This document shows positions 1-5,232 of a DNA stretch of 5,691 nt, piece by piece. The stretch spans positions 1-5,691 of the forward strand of contig JAZDOR010000111.1 in the NCBI GenBank assembly GCA_043798435.1, written 5' to 3'. Position numbers and translations under genes: made by a program. The DNA is from JAGUXG01 sp043798435. GTDB lineage: Bacteria; UBA9089; UBA9088; JAGUXG01. Each line of letters starts with the position of its first letter. Position 1 is the first letter of the stretch. The notes beneath the pieces were generated by a model, which had not been told where the DNA came from, searched no databases, and worked only from the letters and a program-made list of their open reading frames with translations.

Positions 1-163
1 GCGAAGTATTTGATCTTATCTTCAGAAATAGGTTGCATACATATTATATATCGGCATATTATGTATAAACCTTAAGTATTTTTTCAAAAGTTCAAAAAGT
101 TTAGCTAATCCCTATTGTAGGGTGCGAAATATGGGAAATAGTTACCTTTTTGAAGACTAAGTC

Positions 164-318
164 GCTGTGCAAAAATAACTACTACATTTTACTTGATCTT
201 TTCGTCAATTGCTGTGTCATTCACTCAGTCACATAGTTCAAGGCTATGCTCCTTCGCTGCCTCCTTGCACTTGACGAAAATCTCTGCTGTAAAATTGTAG
301 CACTTATTTTTTTACAGC
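164..318. repeat. Imperfect long inverted repeat, MITE-like or structured RNA element
   Basis: The left arm (about 164-217) is matched by the reverse complement of the right arm (about 266-318). Shared blocks, in order, are GCTGT, AAAAATAA, CTACA, TTTTAC and TTTTCGTCAA, with a few mismatches and small indels between them. The central 50 bases contain a smaller hairpin, CATAG (232-236) facing CTATG (244-248). No transposase, clear terminal target duplication or U-tract is visible, so it is neither an obvious insertion sequence nor a simple terminator. A short non-autonomous repeat element, or a folded leader RNA for the gene that follows, are both possible. I do not recognise a named family. 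Confidence 0.55.
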
Positions 319-324
319 TCCTAA

Positions 325-352
325 TTGACTGAAAGATGGAAATCTATGTAAA
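325..352 (+). promoter_or_regulatory. Weak candidate promoter for the propeller gene
   Basis: TTGACT (325-330, five of six consensus bases) is followed after 16 bases by TGTAAA (347-352, four of six). Transcription would start near 360, which excludes the upstream ATG at 352 and fits translation from the ATG at 424. The -10 match is poor, so this is only a candidate. Confidence 0.3.
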
Positions 353-423
353 TGACAGTTACAAAATCTTACTTTGACAGCATTCAGAAAATCTTTCATA
401 ATATACAAAAGAAACATGAAAAA

Positions 424-1581
424 ATGAAGAAAAGGATTGTAAGTTTGATAGTTATAGGGGTAATTTTCTTAGCACCTCTTGTCAAATCCGAAGGCTACAA
501 GGTAGCTTGGGATAGTGATTCTATTGAAGTGGTTCTTACCCCTGGAACTGCTGAGTGGGAATGTGGTATAGTTATGGCACCATTTGTGATGTATGAAAAT
601 GGCGTATATAAGATGTGGTATACAGGAATAACAAATAATACATTTGGTATTGGATATGTTACAAGTAGCGATGGTGCCAAGTGGAAAGATAGGCGACTTG
701 TTCACGGTCCTTATGCCAATTGCTATCAGACACATTCTCCATATGTGATTAAAGAAGGGGATACATATAAAATGTGGCATAGTGATTATTATGAATGGGT
801 GGCAGGCGATTGGTCAGCCTACATCTCCCGTATGACCAGTCCTGATGGCATAAATTGGTGTAATGAACAGAAGGTTCTAAGTGCTCAGGGACAAAGTACA
901 CCGCAGGGAGATGGGTATGGTGTGGCTCATCCCTGCGTACTTAAAGAAGAAGATCAATATATTATGTGGTATGCAGTATCTGATCATCCTTGTTCTGGAA
1001 AAGGAGGGCCAGTAAAGATATGGCAAGCAAGAAGCGAAGATGGGATTGTGTGGAAAGATAGGCAGTTGGCACTTCCATATATTCAAGGCACCTGGGAAAA
1101 TAATGTATCGTCTCCCAGGGTAGTAAAAGAACCAGATGGCAGTTATATTATGTATCATGATAGTTGGATTCTTGGCGGTTCTATGAGTATTGGCAGAGCA
1201 AGAAGTAAAGATGGCGTAAACTGGGTAGATAGAGAAAAGATTTTAGATGCAGACTCCTGTAACTATCCTTTCTATTTCCAGGACCCAATTACTGGCATAC
1301 CATACCTCTACTTTACCCAGGCAGGAAATATTGTTAGAATGAAAGGAATTATATCTACAGAAAAATACATTAAAGCAAAAAAAGAAGTGCTGATAAAAGA
1401 AAATCTTAAAACCCTCAGGTTTGCCCTGGCTATGTATTATGATATTATTGGTAGGTGGCCAGATAGATTAGATGCCCTTGTTCCTCACTATATAGATGCA
1501 CTTCCTCCATCTATATGTGGTTTCTGGAAATATAATCCCAAAGATGGAAGTATTCAGCATTCTCTTTATCCCGACTGGTAA
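424..1581 (+). CDS. Exported five-bladed beta-propeller protein (GH43/GH32-like fold) with GspG-like C-terminal tail
   Basis: A secreted protein of 385 residues. The ATG at 424 is preferred over the in-frame ATG at 352 because it begins a textbook signal peptide: MKKR, then a hydrophobic stretch IVSLIVIGVIFLAPLV, then KSEG. No strong Shine-Dalgarno precedes either start. The body has four repeats of roughly 58-65 residues, each carrying Y-x-MW/MY and later an S-x-DG-x-x-W motif (Asp at about 83, 141, 206 and 263), for example SSDGAKWKDR and SEDGIVWKDR. This pattern is known from five-bladed propellers of the arabinanase/levansucrase/invertase fold, which act on or bind polysaccharides outside the cytoplasm. 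I cannot assign catalytic acids, so enzyme activity is unproven. The last 65 residues (about 320-385; core LKTLRFALAMYYDIIGRWPD and LDALVPHYIDALPP) resemble the globular half of a type II secretion pseudopilin without its N-terminal methylated helix. It ends 18 bases before the RACo gene. Confidence 0.75.
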   Translation: MKKRIVSLIVIGVIFLAPLVKSEGYKVAWDSDSIEVVLTPGTAEWECGIVMAPFVMYENGVYKMWYTGITNNTFGIGYVTSSDGAKWKDRRLVHGPYANCYQTHSPYVIKEGDTYKMWHSDYYEWVAGDWSAYISRMTSPDGINWCNEQKVLSAQGQSTPQGDGYGVAHPCVLKEEDQYIMWYAVSDHPCSGKGGPVKIWQARSEDGIVWKDRQLALPYIQGTWENNVSSPRVVKEPDGSYIMYHDSWILGGSMSIGRARSKDGVNWVDREKILDADSCNYPFYFQDPITGIPYLYFTQAGNIVRMKGIISTEKYIKAKKEVLIKENLKTLRFALAMYYDIIGRWPDRLDALVPHYIDALPPSICGFWKYNPKDGSIQHSLYPDW

Positions 1582-1599
1582 AAACTGTTTCAAAATAGG

Positions 1600-3615
1600 A
1601 TGCCTAAAATTACTTTTTATCCGGATAACAAAGAAATTGAGACGGCAGAAGGGGTTAGTCTCGCAGAAGCGGCTATTTTGGCTGGGATTTTTCTTCCCTC
1701 ACCCTGCGGTAGAAAGGGTGTCTGCGGAAAGTGTAAGGTTGTTGTAAAGACTGGGGAGGTAGAAAGAAAGCCGGAAGGTTTGCTAACCCAGGAAGAGATT
1801 GAGAAGGGGTTTGTTCTCTCCTGCCAGACCATTCCAAAGACCGATGTTACAGTAGATATCCCTCCATCAGCCAGGCCGACAAAGGAGCAAATCTTAAAAG
1901 AAACCTCTAAGATACACCTTGAGAGGGTTCTAAGCAAGGTCAAAGAGATAGAGATGCCAAAACCCTCCTTTCCTCATTCGCCTTTGGTGACTAAGATTTT
2001 CCTCAAGCTCCCAATCCCAACATTGGATGATCATATAAGCGATCTGGACAGGCTCAGCCGTGGCCTGGCAAAAGATATTAAAGTTGACCTGAATACACTG
2101 AGGCAAATCCCGACACTTCTGCGGGAAAGCAACTGGGAGGGGACAATCATTTTAGATAGAGAGGGTTGCCTGCTATCTATTGAAAAGGACGATGCAAGGC
2201 AGAGAAACTTTGGGCTGGCTTGCGATGTTGGGACAGCAAGTGTTGTGGTGCAGTTGATAGACCTTGCTACCCAAGTAATTTTAGATACAGAGGCAAGTTA
2301 TAATCGGCAGCTACACTATGGGGCGGATGTTATCACCCGAATAATCTTTGCCAAAAAGCAGGAGGGTTTAGAGAAGCTACATAGCCTTATCATTAAGACT
2401 ATCAATGATTTGATTCAGACCTTAATGGACGAACACAGGATAAGTCCAAATGAGATAACAACTGTGGTCTGTGCAGGAAATACGACCATGCTCCATCTCC
2501 TGCTTAAAGTTTGTCCTACCTATATCCGCTTAGAGCCTTATATCCCTGTATTCAGCTTCAGCCCAAAGATTAAAGCCTGTGAGATTGGGATAAATATCAA
2601 TCCCCAAGGAGTATTAGCCTGCTTGCCAAATGTAGCCTCGTATGTTGGTGGAGATATTGTCTCAGGGGTCTTGGCCAGTGGGATATATACTGAAGATAAA
2701 ATTTCAATGCTTATTGATATTGGCACAAACGGCGAGATAGTGATTGGCAATAAGGATTGGCTTGTCTGTTGTGCCTCTTCAGCCGGGCCTGCCTTTGAAG
2801 GTGGAGGCATAGGGTGTGGGATACGAGCAATGGATGGTGCTATCCAGAAGATAGAGATAACCAGCAATTGTGAGATGAGGCATTCTATGATTGGAAATGT
2901 CAGACCTATAGAACCTGCCTTTGAGGGTGGAGGCATAGGGTGTGGGATACGAGCAATGGATGGTGCTATCCAGAAGATAGAGATGGACCAGCTTGACTAT
3001 GAGGTGAAGTATTCTACGATTGGAAATATCAGTCCTATAGGAATCTGTGGCTCTGGGTTGATAGATACCCTTACAGAGCTACTAAAGGCTGGGATAATAG
3101 ACAGGGCAGGGAATATCAGAGAGGATGTGCCAACAGAAAGGATAAGAAGGGCAGGGGATGGTTTGGAGTTTGTTCTTGTCAAAAAAGAAGAGAGTGGCAC
3201 AGGCGAGGATATGGTCATTACCCAGGCAGATATATCAAATCTTATCTTTTCTAAGGGAGCCATTTATACAGCTGCCTCTGTTTTGGCTAAGAAGATGGGA
3301 TTTCAGCTACAGGATATAAAGAAGCTCTATATTGCCGGTGGGTTTGGAAACTACCTGAATATTGAGAAGGCAATTATGATTGGACTTCTGCCGGATATTG
3401 ATAGGGACAAATTACAGTTTATTGGAAACAGCTCTTTGGCTGGAGCAAGGCTCTGTTTGCTTTCTCAAGAGGCAATGAAAAAGGCAGAGGAGATAGGAAA
3501 GAAGATGACCTATATAGAGCTGAGTGCAGATTCCGATTATATGCACGAATACACAGCCAGCCTATTTTTGCCCCATACAGATATTGACCGCTTCCCAACA
3601 GCAAAGAGAAATTAA
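1600..3615 (+). CDS. RACo-type corrinoid protein reductive activator: [2Fe-2S] ferredoxin plus ASKHA ATPase
   Basis: A 671-residue cytoplasmic protein of the family that uses ATP to push an electron into an inactive Co(II) corrinoid protein, returning it to Co(I) for methyl transfer (RACo, RamA-like, DUF4445). The N-terminal ferredoxin domain (1-90) has cysteines 36, 42, 45 and 75 in the C-x5-C-x2-C-xn-C [2Fe-2S] pattern. A linker follows to about 200. The ATPase domain starts with ACDVGTAS (Asp209), and has AGNTTMLHL, the phosphate-2 motif DIGTNGE (373-379), SSAGPAFEGGG (393-403), GICGSGLID and AGGFGNYLN. The C-terminal end ELSADSDY...ASLFLPH looks complete. The start matches the usual beginning of the ferredoxin strand, although AGG lies directly against the ATG and no proper Shine-Dalgarno is visible. 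Oddity: residues 397-438 and 439-481 are a tandem duplication inside the ATPase domain; without it the length, about 629, fits the family. No methyltransferase or corrinoid protein gene is nearby, so its partner is unknown. Confidence 0.9.
   Translation: MPKITFYPDNKEIETAEGVSLAEAAILAGIFLPSPCGRKGVCGKCKVVVKTGEVERKPEGLLTQEEIEKGFVLSCQTIPKTDVTVDIPPSARPTKEQILKETSKIHLERVLSKVKEIEMPKPSFPHSPLVTKIFLKLPIPTLDDHISDLDRLSRGLAKDIKVDLNTLRQIPTLLRESNWEGTIILDREGCLLSIEKDDARQRNFGLACDVGTASVVVQLIDLATQVILDTEASYNRQLHYGADVITRIIFAKKQEGLEKLHSLIIKTINDLIQTLMDEHRISPNEITTVVCAGNTTMLHLLLKVCPTYIRLEPYIPVFSFSPKIKACEIGININPQGVLACLPNVASYVGGDIVSGVLASGIYTEDKISMLIDIGTNGEIVIGNKDWLVCCASSAGPAFEGGGIGCGIRAMDGAIQKIEITSNCEMRHSMIGNVRPIEPAFEGGGIGCGIRAMDGAIQKIEMDQLDYEVKYSTIGNISPIGICGSGLIDTLTELLKAGIIDRAGNIREDVPTERIRRAGDGLEFVLVKKEESGTGEDMVITQADISNLIFSKGAIYTAASVLAKKMGFQLQDIKKLYIAGGFGNYLNIEKAIMIGLLPDIDRDKLQFIGNSSLAGARLCLLSQEAMKKAEEIGKKMTYIELSADSDYMHEYTASLFLPHTDIDRFPTAKRN
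2788..3042 (+). repeat. In-frame 126-bp direct duplication inside the RACo gene
   Basis: Copy one is 2788-2913 and copy two 2914-3042; the offset is 126 bp, and copy two has one extra codon. The first 71 bases (2788-2858 against 2914-2984) differ at a single position (A2799/G2925). The remaining 55-58 bases are still recognisably homologous but much more diverged. Both copies encode PAFEGGGIGCGIRAMDGAIQ and end in GN(V/I)(R/S)PI. The reading frame is preserved through both. The family normally has one such segment, followed by GICGSGLID as seen after copy two. Confidence 0.95.
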
Positions 3616-3616
3616 G

Positions 3617-3643
3617 TAAAAACTAAAAACTAAAAACTAAAAA
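3617..3643 (+). repeat. Short tandem repeat (TAAAAAC) after the RACo gene
   Basis: Three full units of TAAAAAC and a partial fourth directly follow the RACo stop codon. There is no hairpin before it, so it is not a classical terminator. It is probably simple-sequence filler. Confidence 0.7.
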
Positions 3644-3726
3644 TAATCTCCATATCCCCTATATCTTCTTATCCCCCTTCTTACATTCTTTGATAGATAA
3701 GCTGAACGGTTACAAATAGTTATAAA

Positions 3727-3755
3727 TTGACATAGAGGTTTGCTGAAATTATAAT
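3727..3755 (+). promoter_or_regulatory. Perfect consensus sigma70-type promoter for tusA
   Basis: TTGACA (3727-3732) and TATAAT (3750-3755) are both full consensus and exactly 17 bases apart. Transcription would start near 3762, giving a leader of about 20 bases up to the ATG at 3781. Such a complete match in AT-rich sequence is unlikely by chance and lies just where a promoter is expected. It suggests strong constitutive expression of whatever follows. Confidence 0.85.
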
Positions 3756-3766
3756 TGGCTTAAATG

Positions 3767-3775
3767 AAAGGAGGT
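3767..3775 (+). promoter_or_regulatory. Strong ribosome binding site fixing the tusA start
   Basis: AAAGGAGGT lies five bases before ATG 3781. It is the best Shine-Dalgarno in the window and shows that translation was meant to begin at 3781, not at the ATG 3810 after the frameshift. Confidence 0.85.
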
Positions 3776-3780
3776 AGAGT

Positions 3781-4075
3781 ATGGAAGTTGTGGTTTTGGA
3801 TGTACAGGGATGAGGTGTCCACAGCCCATCTTGAAGATTACGGTAAAAAGCCCTGATATGACCCCTGGCGATATCTTAGAGGTGCTTGGGGATTGTCCAA
3901 CCTTTGAAAAGGATGTCAGGGTTTGGTGCGAGTATAGGCACAGTTGCTACACCTGCCGCATCAGCACCCAACCTTTGAAAAGGATGTCAGGGTTTGGTGC
4001 GAGAGGATGAAGAAGGTCTTGCTCTCTATAAAAGACGAGGGTGCTGGAAGGCTGAGGATACAGATTCAGTTTTGA
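3781..4075 (+). pseudogene. tusA: Broken TusA-family sulfur carrier gene (frameshift plus 71-bp insertion)
   Basis: TusA-family proteins are small sulfur carriers of about 75-80 residues with a CPxP motif whose cysteine holds persulfide sulfur. Three pieces in three reading frames make up one such protein. Piece one, MEVVVLDVQG, ends at a TGA (3811-3813). Piece two starts with MRCPQPILK at 3810 and runs through GDILEVLGDC to WCE at 3932. Piece three, from 3968, repeats PTFEKDVRVWCE and finishes RMKKVLLSIKDEGAG...IQF before TGA 4073-4075. Adding one base near 3807-3809 (CAG GGG ATG) and removing 71 bp gives a clean 74-residue protein with the CPQP motif. Reading on from ATG 3810 without correction gives a 66-residue product with an unrelated tail ending at 4010. 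Promoter and ribosome site are intact, so the damage is recent, or an assembly error. The stop TGA overlaps ATG 3810 as ATGA, so reinitiation is conceivable, but the second lesion still destroys the end. Family assignment is confident; the specific pathway is not. Confidence 0.85.
3897..4003 (+). repeat. Exact 36-bp direct repeat around a 35-bp insert within tusA
   Basis: Positions 3897-3932 and 3968-4003 are identical over 36 bases, beginning CCAACCTTTGAAAAGG and ending GGTTTGGTGCGAG; the bases just outside differ on both sides. The 35 bases between (3933-3967) are not TusA sequence and have about 54% GC, higher than the surroundings. The repeat itself encodes the TusA segment PTFEKDVRVWCE, so the ancestral gene had one copy and the second arrived together with the insert. 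Confidence 0.95.
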
Positions 4076-4155
4076 GGAATCGTGGATTGTGAATTGCGAA
4101 TTGAAAAATAAATTCTGGTTCTACCGGGTTTTGTGTGGAAAATAGATAATATTTT

Positions 4156-4183
4156 CATTGCAAAATTAGCATTGCAAAATTAG
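4156..4183 (+). repeat. Perfect 14-bp tandem repeat
   Basis: CATTGCAAAATTAG occurs twice back to back (4156-4169 and 4170-4183), in the short AT-rich stretch between the tusA remnant and the histidine-kinase remnant. The 80 bases before it (4076-4155) show no gene or terminator. Confidence 0.9.
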
Positions 4184-4192
4184 CAATTATCA

Positions 4193-4517
4193 ATGGAAAG
4201 AGAGACAGAGAAGAAAACAGGCGACGATTTGGCAGAGCGATTACTTCAAAAGAAGACTTTGGTAGAAGATTTGAGATTGACAGCCGTGATGAGATAGGCG
4301 TTCTCTCTGAAAATTTTAACCTGCTCCTGGAAGAAGTGGAGCAGAGAAGGATAGGGCTAAGCGTCTGCATACACGGCAGGAGTATGGGGGTGGAACAGGT
4401 GCAGGCCTGGCTATTGTCAAAAGAATCATTGAGGAGCATGATGGAAGGATATGGGTGGAGAGTGAATTGGGAAAGGGGAGTAAATTCTATATAAGCATTC
4501 CAAGAGCAGTAATGTAG
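4193..4517 (+). pseudogene. Collapsed HAMP-type sensor histidine kinase remnant
   Basis: Pieces of a membrane sensor kinase survive in different frames. From about 4216 in one frame, GDDLAERLLQ may be the end of HAMP helix 1 (weak). From about 4246 in the next frame, KEDFGRRFEIDSRDEIG and VLSENFNLLLEEVEQR are a clear HAMP connector and second helix. From about 4359 in a third frame, KRLHTRQEYGGGTGAGLAI followed by VKRIIEEHDGRIWVESELGK and FYISIPRA is the G2-box end of the HATPase domain, ending at TAG 4515-4517. The transmembrane and sensor part, the phospho-accepting His domain, and the N and G1 boxes are absent. The junction near 4350 therefore marks a deletion of several hundred residues joined to a frameshift. 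A single open frame spans 4150-4494 but reads the kinase end out of frame, so it is not a functional gene. It cannot signal. Confidence 0.8.
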
Positions 4518-4539
4518 TAGGCAGGAGGCAGTAAATAGA

Positions 4540-4611
4540 AGGAGATGGGTGGAGAGTGAGATTACCAAGGAGAGCAAATTTTATATAAGCCTTCCAAGAG
4601 TAGTAATGTAG
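4540..4611 (+). pseudogene. Second copy of a histidine-kinase C-terminal tail
   Basis: These 24 codons (RRWVESEITKESKFYISLPR, VVM, stop) repeat the end of the preceding kinase remnant at 4446-4517 (RIWVESELGKGSKFYISIPR, AVM, stop). By my count 60 of 72 bases match. The copies are separated by 22 bases and offset by 94. The differences change several residues, including the glycine-rich GKG, so this looks like the tail of a related kinase gene rather than a fresh duplication. It has no start and no rest of a gene. Confidence 0.8.
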
Positions 4612-4625
4612 CATTAGGAAACAGG

Positions 4626-4829
4626 ATGATGGAAAGGATATGGATAAATTATGCTAAGGGATTTGAGGAAGCAGAAGCGTTTGATACAGAGTACTATCTG
4701 AAGCAGACTGCCTCAGATAGACTTGAGACAATGCAATTTCTGAGAGAATCTTTCCTTAAATTTGGAAAAGGAGTAAATGAAGGTAGAGAAGGATTACGAA
4801 GATTTGTTAAAATTATTAAACAAACATAA
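4626..4829 (+). CDS. Small helical partner protein of a nucleotidyltransferase module
   Basis: A 67-residue, charged, soluble protein. The start at ATG 4626 (a second ATG follows at 4629) has TAGGAA about five bases upstream. The pattern F-EEAE-x2-D-x-EYYL (13-25), then RLE and a closing R-x-VKIIK (59-65), recalls the short proteins commonly encoded directly before DUF6036-type nucleotidyltransferases. Recognition rests on this pattern and the neighbour. Its end overlaps the nucleotidyltransferase gene by 53 bases in another frame, a tight linkage that suggests co-production and probably a complex. It could be the antitoxin-like or regulatory half of a toxin-antitoxin-like pair, but its role is not established here. 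Its length appears full for this type of partner. Confidence 0.65.
   Translation: MMERIWINYAKGFEEAEAFDTEYYLKQTASDRLETMQFLRESFLKFGKGVNEGREGLRRFVKIIKQT
4766..4773 (+). promoter_or_regulatory. Internal ribosome site deciding the nucleotidyltransferase start
   Basis: AAAAGGAG lies within the upstream small gene, three bases before ATG 4777. It supports this start and hence the 53-bp overlap between the two genes. Confidence 0.6.
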
Positions 4830-5232
4830 GGTAAGATATGTGATTGTTGGAGCGTATGCGGTTGCATTCTATGCCAGGCCAAGATATACAAAGGATATGG
4901 ACATCTTGGTAGAACCAGAGATTGAGAATGGGAGAAGGGTTGTAGCTGCACTTTGTGAGTTTGGATTTGGAGAATTAGGATTAAAAGAAGAAGATTTCAG
5001 TAAGGAAGGCAGGGTTGTTCAATTAGGATATGAACCAGTTAGGATAGATTTAATAACATCAATTGATGGTTGCACATTTCTTGAGGTATGGAAGAAAAAA
5101 GAAGTAGGAAGATATGGAGAAGAACCTATCTTTTTCATTGGAATAAACGAGTTGATAAAGAATAAGGAGAGAACAAACCGTAAACAGGATGAAACAGATT
5201 TAGAAATTTTATTAAAGGTAAAAGACAAATGA
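4777..5232 (+). CDS. MNT-like nucleotidyltransferase (DUF6036/AbiEii-like), toxin-antitoxin-like module
   Basis: A 151-residue cytoplasmic protein of the minimal nucleotidyltransferase superfamily, whose members transfer a nucleotide to RNA or protein. The core is complete: VIVGAYAVAFYARPRYTKDM has the Gly-x-x-Ala loop (from Gly25) and the metal-binding pair Asp40-x-Asp42. A third acidic residue sits in VRIDLI (Asp91). The C-terminal part, NELIKNKERTNRKQDETDLE, is the usual helical end with a conserved R-x-K-x-D. The loop reads GA rather than the common GG/GS, which is also seen in relatives. Length fits a stand-alone enzyme. It is preceded by and overlaps a small partner gene, the usual arrangement of mobile two-gene modules of this type; its stop codon overlaps the start of the REC-PAS gene as ATGA. 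Which half, if any, is toxic cannot be told from sequence, and no HEPN partner is present. Confidence 0.8.
   Translation: MKVEKDYEDLLKLLNKHKVRYVIVGAYAVAFYARPRYTKDMDILVEPEIENGRRVVAALCEFGFGELGLKEEDFSKEGRVVQLGYEPVRIDLITSIDGCTFLEVWKKKEVGRYGEEPIFFIGINELIKNKERTNRKQDETDLEILLKVKDK

Larger units (their letters stand above)
1..423. other. Gene-free leader region
   Basis: No convincing coding region is visible on either strand; the short frames lack recognisable motifs. The first 120 bases are very AT-rich and include a small dyad, ATACATA at 37-43 facing TATGTAT at 60-66. TTGCAT (33-38) and TATTAT (57-62), 18 bases apart, could be a weak promoter but lead to no gene. From 164 to 318 there is a long imperfect inverted repeat, listed separately. 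From 325 a weak promoter candidate leads into the propeller gene. Confidence 0.6.

Noticed and set aside
164..318. An insertion sequence
   Set aside because: There is no transposase fragment and no convincing flanking target-site duplication.
352..423. Translation of the propeller gene from ATG 352
   Set aside because: The 24 extra residues are polar and charged and would bury the signal peptide that begins at ATG 424; the candidate promoter also overlaps 352.
2538..2936. A minus-strand open frame inside the RACo gene
   Set aside because: It is antisense to strongly conserved ATPase motifs and contains the duplicated segment simply because the plus strand does.
3616..3726. A rho-independent terminator after the RACo gene
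   Set aside because: There is an A-rich 7-bp tandem repeat and pyrimidine-rich sequence, but no GC-rich hairpin followed by a T run.
3897..4003. A minimal CRISPR array (two 36-bp repeats, one 35-bp spacer)
   Set aside because: The repeat is plain TusA coding sequence, it lies in a gene with its own promoter, and there are only two copies and no leader or cas gene here. Only the mechanism of origin might be related to CRISPR adaptation, so it is kept as a finding, not annotated as an array.
4150..4494. An intact protein in the long open frame across the kinase remnant
   Set aside because: Only the HAMP part is read in the correct frame; after about 4350 the kinase homology continues in another frame, so this is a by-product of gene decay.
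4155..4577. A minus-strand gene of about 140 codons opposite the kinase remnants
   Set aside because: It lies antisense to clear kinase motifs, has no recognisable domain and no ribosome site; it is a shadow frame.
4626..5232. A classical HEPN-MNT toxin-antitoxin pair
   Set aside because: The partner is only 67 residues and lacks the HEPN R-x4-6-H motif, so only a looser toxin-antitoxin-like label is justified.
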